DNA of 64,000 bases from Prauserella cavernicola (GCF_016595675.1 NZ_JAENJH010000007.1:124001-188000), one strand, 5' to 3'; shown: positions 8,159 through 17,347, counted from the first letter of the stretch. Notes: generated by a model from the letters alone, not told the origin. Translations and numbers: made by a program.

Positions 8159-8945
8159 TGCTTCTGCGCTGGGCGCGGGCGGGGTGGGGCCCCGGCCGCA
8201 GTACCCGATCGAATCCGTCGACAACGCGCTGCGGATTCTGCTGCTCCTGGGCGAGCGCAGCGAACTGCGGCTCACGGAGGTCGCCGACTACCTCGGCGTG
8301 GCCTCGTCCACGGCCCACCGCCTGCTGGCGATGCTGCACTACCGCGGCTTCATCCGGCAGGACGGCAGGTCCAAGACCTACGGGCCGGGCACGGCGCTGA
8401 CCGGCGTCGCGTTCTCGATCATGCACAACTTCGACGTGCGGCAGACCCTGCGGCCGTTCCTCGAGGAGCTCAACGGCGAGACCGGCGAGACCGTCCACAT
8501 CGCCATCCTCGACGGCACCACCGTGCGGTTCATCGACGCCATCGAGAGCCCGCGCGCCGTGCGCGTCGCCTCCAGGCTGGGCCGGTCCATGCCCGCCAAC
8601 TGCACCTCGACGGGCAAGGCGATGCTCGCGGCCTTCTCGACCGAGCGGCTGCACCAGCTCTACCCCGACGAGGAGCTGCCAGGGCTCACCGAGAACTCGA
8701 TCCGCAGCAGGACCGCGCTCGAGCGCGAGCTCGTGGGCATCCGGCGCCGCGGCTACGCGACCTCGTCGGAGGAGAGCGAGGAGGGCGTGTCCTCGGTGTC
8801 GGTGGCGTTTCCCGCCGAGCACTCGGCCATGCGGCTGTCGTTCAACATCGCGATGCCGGTCGGCCGGGTCAAGCGCCCCGAGCTCAAGCGCATCGCCGAG
8901 CTGATGCGCGGTGCCGTGGACCGCGCGGCGGCGCTGCTGCACTGA
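8151..8945 (+). CDS. IclR-family regulator of the aromatic operons
   Basis: A 264-residue IclR regulator. The winged HTH occupies about residues 20-80 with recognition helix ASSTAHRLLAML, and the effector domain fills the remainder with typical LGRSMPANCTSTGKAMLA near 142-159. IclR proteins (PadR, PhtR, OphR types) commonly control phthalate operons, and this one sits 42 bp downstream of the Pht5-like gene in the same direction. The start appears leaderless. It shares the STAHRLL recognition helix with the IclR protein at 8964-9722, so the two may recognise related sites. Confidence 0.92.
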   Translation: MKNASALGAGGVGPRPQYPIESVDNALRILLLLGERSELRLTEVADYLGVASSTAHRLLAMLHYRGFIRQDGRSKTYGPGTALTGVAFSIMHNFDVRQTLRPFLEELNGETGETVHIAILDGTTVRFIDAIESPRAVRVASRLGRSMPANCTSTGKAMLAAFSTERLHQLYPDEELPGLTENSIRSRTALERELVGIRRRGYATSSEESEEGVSSVSVAFPAEHSAMRLSFNIAMPVGRVKRPELKRIAELMRGAVDRAAALLH

Positions 8946-8963
8946 CGGGCGCGGCCCGGCCTC

Positions 8964-9722
8964 CTAGCCCGCGAGCCCCGCGTTCAGGTGCAGGTCGCGG
9001 GAGATCGCGGCGGCCGTCGCGGTGATCGAGCGGGTCCACTCGCCCACGCGGTCCCTGCGGTAGCGCGCCGTCGGCATCGCCAGGGAGAGACCGACACGCA
9101 ACGCGCCGGAGCCGGTGTCGACCGCGCACCCGATGGCCGTCAGTCCGGTCTCGGTGAGCTGCTGGTTGAGCGCGTATCCCTGCCGCCGCACCCGCCCGAG
9201 GTCGCGCAGGAGCTGGTCGAGGTCGACGTCGGCGGGCGCCGGCTCGCCGTAGCGCGCCCGGACCGCGTCGGGCTCGAGCGTCGCGAGTGCCGCGCGGCCC
9301 AGCGAGGCCAGGTGCGCGGGCAGCACTCGCCCCTCCCGGTCGCCGACCCGCAGCACCTGATCGCATTCCACGCTGGCGACGAACCGGACCCGGTCGGCCA
9401 CGAGCACACCCAGGTGGCTCGTCTCGGCGGTGCGCTCGGTGAGGTCGTGCAGATGCGGCAGCGCGACCTGGCGGAGCTCCGCGACGGGTTCGGGCACGGC
9501 CGGGGTGTGCAGCACCGGGCCCGCGACGTAGCGGCGCTGGGCGTCGCGCGCGGCGAAGTCCCGGTACACCAGCATCGTCAGCAGCCGGTGCGCCGTGGAC
9601 CGCGCCACGCCCAGCCGCTCGGCCGCCTCCGACACCCGCAGCGGCCCCTCCTGCTGCAGGATCGTCGCCAGGCGCAGGGCGTGGTCGACCGAGTTGATGC
9701 CGTAGACAGGTCTGTTCTCCAC
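8964..9722 (-). CDS. IclR-family regulator linked to mobA
   Basis: A 252-residue IclR regulator on the minus strand, 9 bp downstream of mobA and probably cotranscribed with it. The HTH (residues 9-65) has recognition helix ARSTAHRLLTML. The C-terminal effector domain contains VLPAHLASLGRAALATL, the usual IclR ligand-pocket segment. By context it would sense 3-hydroxybenzoate or protocatechuate and control mobA. The palindrome upstream of mobA (11734-11748) is its most likely operator. It converges on the IclR gene at 8151-8945, with only 18 bp between the two stops and no obvious terminator. Confidence 0.92.
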   Translation of the reverse strand: MENRPVYGINSVDHALRLATILQQEGPLRVSEAAERLGVARSTAHRLLTMLVYRDFAARDAQRRYVAGPVLHTPAVPEPVAELRQVALPHLHDLTERTAETSHLGVLVADRVRFVASVECDQVLRVGDREGRVLPAHLASLGRAALATLEPDAVRARYGEPAPADVDLDQLLRDLGRVRRQGYALNQQLTETGLTAIGCAVDTGSGALRVGLSLAMPTARYRRDRVGEWTRSITATAAAISRDLHLNAGLAG

Positions 9723-9731
9723 GATCGGACG

Positions 9732-11663
9732 CTACGCCGGTGCCGGGTTCGTCGCCGTCCGGCGCGAGGGCTGCTCACACAGGACTCCGGACAGGAAACC
9801 GGCGAGCTCGTCGGAGGCGTCCAGGGGCAGGACGTGGGCCACGTACTGGTCGGGCCGCACGAGAACCGCGGCTCCGCGGGCGCGATCGAGGCCGCGCACG
9901 TCGAACACGTCGGCACCCGGGTCGGGGCAGAACGCCTTCTCGTAGTCGACGAGGCCGAACGGGCCCTTGCGGGGCAGCAGCACGGGCGGCAGGTCGGCCA
10001 CCGACACGCCGCGATGCTCCTGCTGGAGCACGGCGAGCACGTCGATGATCGCGTCGGGTTCGGCGCCCTCGGGGCCGAACCGCGCCAGCGGAGATCCGGG
10101 AGAGCCCAGGATCTCGCACAGCGCTCGCAGGCGCGACGCGGGATCGGCGGGGTGCAGCGGGTCGGCGAAGAGGTAGAGCCGCCACGCGCCGTCGGCCCTG
10201 GCCGCGTGTCCGAGGTGGACTCGCTTGGCGTCGGCCAGCCGGATCACCGGCGCGGAGTGGAACCGCATCCCGATCTCCAAGCCCGTCGCGAGGTCCTGGT
10301 GCTGCGGGGGCGCGGTGATCATCGAGGGCTCGTAGCGCACCGCGACACCCGCGGTGAAGCGGCCCTGCTCGCGGAAGTAGCGCTGGAACTCCGCCGGGTC
10401 GGTGTCGTCGTCCCTGGCGCTGAAGCGGGTGGTGAACTCGCGGTCGAAGTCGATGAGCCGCTGGGCGACCGCCTGGCGCTCGGCGGAGTAGGTGCGCAAC
10501 AGCTCGGGCCGGGAGATTCCACGGAGCACCGCGCCGAGCTTCCAGCCGAGGTTCCAGGCGTCGGCCATGGACACGTTCATGCCCTGGCCCGCCTTCGCGC
10601 TGTGCGTGTGGCAGGCGTCCCCGGCGATGAACACCCGGGGCGAGGCGGTCTCGTCGCTGGTCTCGTCCAGGTCGTCGAACCGGGAGCAGAGCCGCTGGCC
10701 GATCTCGTAGACGGCCCACCAGCCGACGTGGCGCACGTCGATCGTGTACGGGTGCAGGATGCGGTTGGCGACGGCCGCGAGCTTGTCCGGCGTCACCGTG
10801 CCCTCGCGCAGCATCTCGGCGTCGCGCGCGTTGTCGAGTTCGATGTAGAGCCGGACCAGGTGGCCGCCCTCGCGGGGGATGAGCAGGAGGCTGCCGTGCT
10901 CGGAGCTGATGGCGGACTTGAGCCGGATGTCGGGAAAGTCGGTGACGGCGAGGACGTCCAGCACACCCCACGAGTGGTCGGTGGCGTCGCCGTGGAGTTC
11001 GCGGCCGATCGCCGCCCGGGTGGCACTGCGGGATCCGTCGCAGCCCACCACGTACTTGGCCCGGATCCGGGAGGTCTCGCCGGTGGGCTCGGACTCGCGC
11101 AGGTGCCGCAGCGTGACCGAGACGGGGAACTCGGCGTCGCGATCCGCGTCGACGGTCACGTTCTCGGCGTGCAGGCCGTAGTACGGCTCCGCGCGGGCGG
11201 CCGACCGTCGCATGTGGTCGCGAAGGTAGGCCAGCATCCGCGCCTGGTTGACGATCATGTGGGGCATCTCCGACAGGCCCTCTTCGACGTCCTCGATGCG
11301 GCCGGTCCGCACGATCGACGACGGCTCGGCGGGATCGGGGCGCCAGAAGGTCACCTCGTTGACCTGGTAGCCCTCGCGGATCACCTGGTCGGCCAGCCCG
11401 AAGGCCTCGAACATCTCGATGGTCCGGCACGCCACGCCGTCGGCCTGGCCGACCGCGAGCGGGCCGTCGCGCCGGTCGACGACGACGGTGCGCAATTCGG
11501 GGAACGCGGCGAGCTGCGCGGCCAGCACCAGCCCAGCCGGGCCGCTGCCGACGATCACCACGTCCGCCGTCTCCGGCAGCCTGTCCGGCCGGTCGGCCAC
11601 GCTCGGGTGCGGCTGTTCGACGAACGGGTCACCCGGCCGGTAGCCGTCGAGATAGAACTGCAT
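9732..11663 (-). CDS. mobA: 3-Hydroxybenzoate 4-monooxygenase
   Basis: A 643-residue flavin monooxygenase of the phenol 2-monooxygenase type. The whole length aligns by eye with MobA of Comamonas: MQFYLDGYRPGDP start, FAD site VIVGSGPAGL at residues 36-45, GQADGVACRTIEMFEAFG near 73-90, NQARM, second FAD segment GDACHTHSAKAGQGMN, and a C-terminal thioredoxin-like domain ending in VVRPDQYVAHVLPL-like sequence. MobA hydroxylates 3-hydroxybenzoate to protocatechuate using NADPH and O2. The next gene downstream is an IclR regulator. Together with the dihydroxyphthalate-decarboxylase genes on the other strand, it makes protocatechuate the common product of this region. Confidence 0.92.
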   Translation of the reverse strand: MQFYLDGYRPGDPFVEQPHPSVADRPDRLPETADVVIVGSGPAGLVLAAQLAAFPELRTVVVDRRDGPLAVGQADGVACRTIEMFEAFGLADQVIREGYQVNEVTFWRPDPAEPSSIVRTGRIEDVEEGLSEMPHMIVNQARMLAYLRDHMRRSAARAEPYYGLHAENVTVDADRDAEFPVSVTLRHLRESEPTGETSRIRAKYVVGCDGSRSATRAAIGRELHGDATDHSWGVLDVLAVTDFPDIRLKSAISSEHGSLLLIPREGGHLVRLYIELDNARDAEMLREGTVTPDKLAAVANRILHPYTIDVRHVGWWAVYEIGQRLCSRFDDLDETSDETASPRVFIAGDACHTHSAKAGQGMNVSMADAWNLGWKLGAVLRGISRPELLRTYSAERQAVAQRLIDFDREFTTRFSARDDDTDPAEFQRYFREQGRFTAGVAVRYEPSMITAPPQHQDLATGLEIGMRFHSAPVIRLADAKRVHLGHAARADGAWRLYLFADPLHPADPASRLRALCEILGSPGSPLARFGPEGAEPDAIIDVLAVLQQEHRGVSVADLPPVLLPRKGPFGLVDYEKAFCPDPGADVFDVRGLDRARGAAVLVRPDQYVAHVLPLDASDELAGFLSGVLCEQPSRRTATNPAPA

Positions 11664-11710
11664 GGATCGGGCTCCTCCGGTGTCGGGTCACCGAAGGTTA
11701 GGCACCGCCG

Positions 11711-11748
11711 AAGTCTTCTGTCGAGACTTGGTGTTCTTCCAGGAAGAA
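11711..11748 (-). promoter_or_regulatory. Palindromic operator candidates upstream of mobA
   Basis: In the 176-bp gap upstream of mobA, 11734-11748 reads TTCTTCCAGGAAGAA, a perfect palindrome with 7-bp arms and a single central base. It has the shape of IclR operators. A second inverted repeat, AAGTC at 11711-11715 with GACTT at 11725-11729, lies closer to the gene. Both are outside coding sequence and well placed to control mobA. Confidence 0.65.
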
Positions 11749-11839
11749 TCCTCCTGCCGGCTCCGCGACCCGGTCGCGAAGCCGGTCCGCTGTGGACGGA
11801 GTGCTGTTCCCGGTCGGTTTGTGCTGTGGCCGCTGCCGG

Positions 11840-13123
11840 TCACGACCGGGTGCGCGTGGCTCGCAGGTCGGCGAGCACCCGCTCGGCGTGGTCGGCGTGG
11901 ACCCGCTTGTCCGCGACGAGCCTGGCCACGACGGCCGGGACCTCCTCGGCGGTGGCGCCTGCGGTGGTGGCGATGTTGCGGGCGTGCAGCGACATGTGCC
12001 CGCGCTGGATGCCCTCGGTGGCCAGTGCGCGCACCGCGGCGAAGTTCTGTGCGAGCCCCACCGCGGTGATGATCTCGGCCAGCTCCGCGGCGGCGCGAAC
12101 CCCGAGCAGCGTGATCGCCGCCTGCGCGACAGGGTGCACCTTCGTGGCGCCGCCGACCAGACCGACGGGCATGGGTAGTTCGAGCGTGGCGGCCACGTTG
12201 CCGTCGAGGTCCTTCTCGAAGCGGGACAACGAGGTGTAGCGGCCCGCCGGGGACACGGCGTGGGAGTGGGCACCCGCTTCGACGGCACGCGTGTCGTTGC
12301 CGGTGGCGAGCACGACGGCGCTGATGCCGTTCATGATCCCCTTGTTGTGGGTGGCGGCGCGGTACGGGTCGGACTCGGCCAGCGCGGCGGCGTGGATGAT
12401 GTTGTCCACCACCTCGGCGCCGCCGAGCGCCCCGGCGTCGAACACCGCGCGAGCACGGGAGAGCCGGAGGTCGGCCTTGTTGGTGAGGATGCGCAGCAGG
12501 CTGGTGCCACCCGCGATCTCGGCCGCGCGCGCGGCGACGGCCTCGGCCATCGTGTTGACGGCGTTGGCTCCCATGGCGTCGCGCACGTCGACCTGCAGGT
12601 GCGCGACCACATAGGTGCCCGCGCGCGAGGGGACGATCCGCACGGCGAGGTCACGCACGCCGCCGCCGAACTCCACGAGTTTCGGGTCCTGGGCGTTCGC
12701 GAGCGCGATCAGCTCGTCGCGGGCCTCCAGCAGTCGCACCCGCCCTGCCTCGGGGTCGGCGACCCCGACGATCTGGATCTGCGCCTGCATGATCGGCTCG
12801 GTCGAGGACGTGGTGAACCCGCCGTGCGCACGGGCGATCTTGGCCGCGTTGCTCGCGGCGGCGACGACGGAGGCCTCCTCGGTCGCCATCGGTACCAGTA
12901 CCCCGGCGCCGTTGACGACGAAGTTGGTCGCGACGCCGAGCGGCACGCCCAGGATGCCGGTGACGTTCTCGATCATGTGATCGGCCTGGACGGTGCCGAG
13001 GCCGTGTGCGGGGTCGAAGGCGGCGACCGCCCCGGGGTCGACGCCCGCGGCCTCGGCGACGGCCGTGCGCCGGGCCTCGACGGAAAGGTCACGGAGACCC
13101 TGGATACGACCGGTGCGCGACAT
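11840..13123 (-). CDS. mvaA: Class II (degradative) hydroxymethylglutaryl-CoA reductase
   Basis: A 427-residue class II HMG-CoA reductase that matches Pseudomonas mevalonii MvaA along its length. Visible catalytic elements are Glu82/83 in TEEASVVAAAS, Lys261 in THNKGIMNG, Asp277 in GNDTRAVEAGAH and the histidine in GHMSLHARN near 376-380; DAMGANAVNTMAEAV and MPVGLVGGATK are family hallmarks. The enzyme interconverts mevalonate and HMG-CoA, in the catabolic direction when mevalonate is a carbon source. No HMG-CoA lyase or mevalonate transporter gene is nearby, and the neighbours are mobA and a PucR-type regulator, which is unusual. It could serve mevalonate use or feed a specialised isoprenoid or branched-acid route. 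Confidence 0.95.
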   Translation of the reverse strand: MSRTGRIQGLRDLSVEARRTAVAEAAGVDPGAVAAFDPAHGLGTVQADHMIENVTGILGVPLGVATNFVVNGAGVLVPMATEEASVVAAASNAAKIARAHGGFTTSSTEPIMQAQIQIVGVADPEAGRVRLLEARDELIALANAQDPKLVEFGGGVRDLAVRIVPSRAGTYVVAHLQVDVRDAMGANAVNTMAEAVAARAAEIAGGTSLLRILTNKADLRLSRARAVFDAGALGGAEVVDNIIHAAALAESDPYRAATHNKGIMNGISAVVLATGNDTRAVEAGAHSHAVSPAGRYTSLSRFEKDLDGNVAATLELPMPVGLVGGATKVHPVAQAAITLLGVRAAAELAEIITAVGLAQNFAAVRALATEGIQRGHMSLHARNIATTAGATAEEVPAVVARLVADKRVHADHAERVLADLRATRTRS

Positions 13124-13224
13124 GGCGCTCCTCCCACCTCGCTGTGGCTCTCGGTTCGAGGGAGGACGCTAGTTCGTGGACCACCGGCCCGGAACGGACC
13201 GACCGTCCAATTCTGGGGGCGGCG

Positions 13225-15066
13225 CTATGGACTTCTGGTCAGGTGTGCGAGGCGGACGGCCACGGTGATCCGGAAGAGCCGGTCGGGCTCCTGCCAGTCC
13301 TCGCCGAGCAGTTCGGTCGCGCGTTCCAGCCGTTGGAGCACGGTGTTCTTGTGCAGGCGCAGCGCTCGGGCGGTGGCGACCGGGCTCATCTTGTTGCCGA
13401 GGTAGGCGGCGAGGGTGGGCAGGAGCTTGCCCGACCGCCCGGCGTCCCACTCCAGTACGGGCCCGATGACGTGGTCCACATAGCTGTGCACGCGGGCTTC
13501 GCCCGGACCGAACAGTGCCGTGTAGGGCAGGTACGCGTCGGCGGTGACCGCGGCGTCGGTCAGGTCGAGCGCCGGGAGAATGCGCACGCACGCCGACGCG
13601 GCGTCGACCTGCGACCGGAGGTCGGCGACACCCTGGAAACCCGCGCCCACGGCCAGGACGGGTGCCCGGACCGCGCGGCTCACCGTGGCGTGGATGGCCG
13701 CGGCCGCGGCGTCCGGGGCGGGATCCGGGGTGAGCGCCACGATCCGGTCGGCGTGCTCGCCGACGAGCCCGCCCGTGCGCCGCAGCGCGCGCACCGCCTC
13801 CCTGCGCAGGTCGGCCGAGACCGACACCACGACCACGGACCGCCGGTCGTGGAGCCGGATCCCGCGCGCGCGAGCACGCGTGGTGATGTCGGTGTGCCGG
13901 TCCGGATCGTCGGAGAGCAGGTCGGCCAGCAGGTCGCTGCGCACGCGCTGCTCGGCCTCGACGAGGGAGTCCTGCTTCAGGTTGAGCAGCGCGGTGATCT
14001 GGGCGGCCCGCTCGGCGGTGCGGCGTTCCACGGGACCGAACCGGACCTCGCCCTCCTCCAGCAACAGCGCGCCCAGCAGGGTGGGCCCCGCGAGGACGGC
14101 GACGGCGTAGGCGCCCTCGCCCGCGGGCGAGCACCGGCCGCTGCGCCTGCTCTGGTCGACCGCGTCGGCGACCTGGCCGTCGAGCTGTTCGGGATCGAGC
14201 AGCGTCACCCGGCAGCGCAGCGCGCGTCCGAGCGCGGTCGCGACGTCGGGCGCCTCGCCGCCCTCCAGTACGAGGCTGGTGAGGTCGCTGTGCACCTCGC
14301 TGGAGCGTTCCATCGCCTCGACGTGCCGGGCGAGCTCTCCATAGGCGCGCTGGGTCTCGTCGGCCAGGTCCTGGGTGCGCGAGAGCAGGCGGGCCGTCTG
14401 CAGGACCACCGCGGCGTGGTCGGCGAACGCCGAGAGCAGGGAGATCTCCTCGGGGGAGAAGGCGTGCTCGACGCGGTTGGCGGCGAAGAGCACCCCGATG
14501 ACCTCCTCGCCGGCGAGCAGGGGGACACCGAGCAGCGACACCAGGCCTTCCGCGGCGACGGCGGCGTCGATGGCCGAATCGTGCGGCGCCTCGGTCATCG
14601 CGGCGTACTTCGACGTCCAGTGGGGACGGCGGCCTTCGACCACCTGGCTGGCCAGTCCCATGCCGGGAGGAACCCGCAGCCCGAGAAACGACGGCGCGAT
14701 CGTGCCGAGCGTGGTGCGCACCCGCAGCTCACGGCTGGCCGCGTCGAACTCCGACAGATACGTGACGTCGGTGCCTACCAGGTCGTGCGCCCGCTCCACG
14801 AGCCTGCCGAGCAGCTCGTCGACGTCGCGGAGCTGGACGAGCTCGCGCGCGGAGGAGAACAACGCGGCCAGCTCCTGACCACGGCGCCGCCACCGGTCCG
14901 CCCTCGCCCGCAGCCTGCGCACCTCGTAGGCGATCCGCGTCGCGTCGCTCTCGGGCAGTTCCACGTCCGTGAGCAGGCCGCCCACGTCGATCTCCTGCTC
15001 GGCCGACGCCGCCTGGAGCAGGTCGACGACGACCGCGACCGGGATCGCGTCCGCCACGGCATCCAC
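13225..15066 (-). CDS. GAF-domain PucR/CdaR-type transcriptional regulator
   Basis: A 613-residue regulator. After an N-terminal segment (1-70) comes a GAF sensor domain (about 80-230, ending SLLSAFADHAAVVLQTARLL), then a helical linker, a CdaR GGDEF-like region (about 390-510) and a C-terminal PucR HTH with LGNKMSPVATARALRLHKNTVLQRLERATELLG (split here: LGNKMSPVATARALRLHKN, then TVLQRLERATELLG). Proteins of this layout activate catabolic operons. It is divergent from the HyuA/HyuB operon across 197 bp and is followed by mvaA on its own strand, so either or both are plausible targets. Divergent placement favours the carboxylase operon. Confidence 0.9.
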   Translation of the reverse strand: MDAVADAIPVAVVVDLLQAASAEQEIDVGGLLTDVELPESDATRIAYEVRRLRARADRWRRRGQELAALFSSARELVQLRDVDELLGRLVERAHDLVGTDVTYLSEFDAASRELRVRTTLGTIAPSFLGLRVPPGMGLASQVVEGRRPHWTSKYAAMTEAPHDSAIDAAVAAEGLVSLLGVPLLAGEEVIGVLFAANRVEHAFSPEEISLLSAFADHAAVVLQTARLLSRTQDLADETQRAYGELARHVEAMERSSEVHSDLTSLVLEGGEAPDVATALGRALRCRVTLLDPEQLDGQVADAVDQSRRSGRCSPAGEGAYAVAVLAGPTLLGALLLEEGEVRFGPVERRTAERAAQITALLNLKQDSLVEAEQRVRSDLLADLLSDDPDRHTDITTRARARGIRLHDRRSVVVVSVSADLRREAVRALRRTGGLVGEHADRIVALTPDPAPDAAAAAIHATVSRAVRAPVLAVGAGFQGVADLRSQVDAASACVRILPALDLTDAAVTADAYLPYTALFGPGEARVHSYVDHVIGPVLEWDAGRSGKLLPTLAAYLGNKMSPVATARALRLHKNTVLQRLERATELLGEDWQEPDRLFRITVAVRLAHLTRSP

Positions 15067-15115
15067 CTCGCTTTCCTATGCCGATCGTCCAGCGCGGGGC
15101 AGGTCAACTTGGACG

Positions 15116-15138
15116 GAGAATACATAGCCTGAATTCTC
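15116..15138. promoter_or_regulatory. Inverted repeat in the divergent PucR-HyuA control region
   Basis: Within the 197-bp gap between the regulator and HyuA, GAGAAT at 15116-15121 and ATTCTC at 15133-15138 form an inverted repeat with an 11-bp spacer, about 50 bp from the regulator start. This suits a dimeric activator site. I could not fix a convincing -10 for either direction. Confidence 0.35.
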
Positions 15139-15263
15139 GTGCGCTCGTACCGTCCACACCGCGGGCGAGGCGGACCTGGAACGGAAGCGGACCGGATTTC
15201 TCGTGCTTACCATCCGTGCGCCCGGCACGATCCGCACCGACGCAGTCAAGGGAGACAGCGAGC

Positions 15264-17321
15264 ATGACGCTTCACGTGGGCATCGACGTCGGTGGCACGT
15301 TCACCGACGCCGTGGCGATCGTCGACGGGCGCGCGATCCGGGGCAAGGCGTTCTCGACCAAGGACGTCACCACCGGCATCCTCGGCGCACTGGGCGTGCT
15401 GCAGGAGCGCGCGGGACTGACCGAGGCCGACTTCTTCGCCGCGGTGGACCGTTTCGTCCTCGGCAACACCATCGTCACCAACGCGGTCGACGAGCAGAAG
15501 TACGCCGCCGTGGGGCTGCTGACCACCCAGGGTTTCCGCGACACCTTGCGCATCGCCCGGTCGGCGCGCACCGACGAGCGCGATCCGCACGACATGGCGG
15601 CTCCGCCGGACATCGTGGAGCGCCGCCGCATCGTCGAGGTGGCCGAGCGGGTCGACGCGCACGGCACCGTTCTGGTGCCGCTCAGCGACGACGCGATCGC
15701 CGGGGCCGTGGACTCCGTGCTGGCGGCCGGTGCCGAGGCGATCGCGGTGTGCCTGCTGTGGTCGTTCCGCAACGCCGCCCACGAGAAGGCGATCGGGCAG
15801 TATCTCGACAAGCACCACCCGGACCTGCCGTACACGCTCTCCAGCGAGCTCACGCCGGTGTACCGCGAGTACGAGCGCATGGTGACCACCGCACTGGACG
15901 CCGCCGTGAAGCCGCTCGTGGCCTCGCACTTCGACCAGCTCGCCGCCGAACTGCGCAGCAGGGGACTGCGGGCCCGGGTGCAGATCATGCAGGTGCACGG
16001 CGGGTTCCTGTCCGTGGAGGAGACGGGCAAGGCCCCGATCTCCATGTTCAACTCCGGCCCGGTCGGTGGCGTCACCGGCGCGCGGCTGCTGGGCCAGCAG
16101 CTCGGCCGCAACCGGGTGCTGACCGCGGACATGGGCGGCACCAGCCTGGACGCGGCCGCCATCATCGACGACGAGTTCCGGTTGCTGCCCCGTGCCGAGA
16201 TCGGCGGCCTGCCCACGAGCCTGACGGCGGTGGACATCGAGACCATTGGCGCCGGTGGCGGCAGTCTCGCCTGGGTCGACGGCCGGAACCTGCTGCGCGT
16301 GGGACCGCACAGCGCGGGCTCCACGCCTGGTCCCGCCTGCTACGGCAAGGGCGGCACGCGGCCCGCGGTCACCGACGCGGCGCTGGTGCTCGGCCTCATC
16401 AACGCCGACTACTACCTCGGCGGCACCGTCCCGCTGTACGAGGACCAGGCCAGGGCCGCGTTGCGCAAGCACGTGGCCGAGCCGCTGGGCACCACCGAGG
16501 ACGCGGCGGCCGAGGGTGTCTACCGGCTCGCGTCGTCGCAGATGTCCAACGCGCTGCGCAAGATCACCGTGAACCGGGGCCACGACCCTCGCGAGTTCAC
16601 GCTCGTCGGTTTCGGCGGCGCGTGCGGGTTGTTCGCGGCCAGCATCGCCGCCGAGGCGGGGGTCCGCGAGGTCGTGATCCCGCGCAACGCCGCGGTGTTC
16701 TCGGCGCACGGCCTGATGCACGCCGACTCGGTGTTCTCCGCGGTGCAGACGAGCCCGTGGACGATGGACCAGCCCGCCGCCGTGCTGGACAAGGAGTTCG
16801 CCACGCTCGAACAGCGTGCGCGGGCGTGGTTCGACGCCGAGGAGATCCCCGAGGACCGGCGCGAGCTGTACCGCGAGGCGGACATGAAGTTCGTCGGCCA
16901 GATCTTCGAGGTGACCACCCGCCTGCCTGCCGAGACGTTCGGCGAAGCGGACAAGGAGGCGCTGCGCAGGCGGTTCGTGGCCGACTACGAGGAGGAGTTC
17001 GGCGCGGGCACGGCGTGGACCGAGGCCGAGATCCTGCTGGTCAACTCGCGGGTCCGGGCCATCGGGCGCAGCGAGGTGCAGGCGGTCGAGCAGGTCGCGG
17101 GCGTCGGCGAGGAGACCCACGAGCTGACGCGCAGGGTGGTGACCGAGCCCCACACCGGCGAGCGCGTCGAGATCGACGTGCACCGCGGCTTCGGAGCGCT
17201 CGGCCGGGCGAGCGGGCCGTGCCTGCTGGAGGAGCCCGACACCACCGTCTACGTGCCCACCGGCGCCACCGTCGAGCTCACCGGCAGCGGTGACTTCCTG
17301 CTGCGCCTCGCCGACCGCTGA
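15264..17321 (+). CDS. HyuA/AcxA-like subunit: hydantoinase A or ATP-dependent ketone carboxylase
   Basis: A 685-residue protein of the hydantoinase A/oxoprolinase/acetone carboxylase superfamily. The N-terminal ASKHA-type phosphate motif is GIDVGGTFTDAVAIVDG (residues 5-21) and the second nucleotide motif is DMGGTSLDAAAI near 291. FGGACGLFAASIAAEAG near 450 is typical of the family. These enzymes use ATP to activate an amide bond or a ketone enolate plus bicarbonate. The ATG at 15264 with GGGAGACAG upstream is chosen over an earlier in-frame start because the first residues match the family N-terminus. The HyuB partner starts 26 bp downstream. The CoA-transferase and crotonase genes that follow favour a carboxylase producing an acid that is then CoA-activated. 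Confidence 0.88.
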   Translation: MTLHVGIDVGGTFTDAVAIVDGRAIRGKAFSTKDVTTGILGALGVLQERAGLTEADFFAAVDRFVLGNTIVTNAVDEQKYAAVGLLTTQGFRDTLRIARSARTDERDPHDMAAPPDIVERRRIVEVAERVDAHGTVLVPLSDDAIAGAVDSVLAAGAEAIAVCLLWSFRNAAHEKAIGQYLDKHHPDLPYTLSSELTPVYREYERMVTTALDAAVKPLVASHFDQLAAELRSRGLRARVQIMQVHGGFLSVEETGKAPISMFNSGPVGGVTGARLLGQQLGRNRVLTADMGGTSLDAAAIIDDEFRLLPRAEIGGLPTSLTAVDIETIGAGGGSLAWVDGRNLLRVGPHSAGSTPGPACYGKGGTRPAVTDAALVLGLINADYYLGGTVPLYEDQARAALRKHVAEPLGTTEDAAAEGVYRLASSQMSNALRKITVNRGHDPREFTLVGFGGACGLFAASIAAEAGVREVVIPRNAAVFSAHGLMHADSVFSAVQTSPWTMDQPAAVLDKEFATLEQRARAWFDAEEIPEDRRELYREADMKFVGQIFEVTTRLPAETFGEADKEALRRRFVADYEEEFGAGTAWTEAEILLVNSRVRAIGRSEVQAVEQVAGVGEETHELTRRVVTEPHTGERVEIDVHRGFGALGRASGPCLLEEPDTTVYVPTGATVELTGSGDFLLRLADR

Positions 17322-17347
17322 GACCCCGCCCGTCAAAGGAGACGACC

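Noticed and set aside
8988-12239. Very long plus-strand open frame opposite iclR, mobA and mvaA
   Set aside because: It lies antisense to three well-recognised genes; its translation is low-complexity Arg/Gly/Val/His/Glu, as expected from the complementary frame of GC-rich codons, with no family resemblance.
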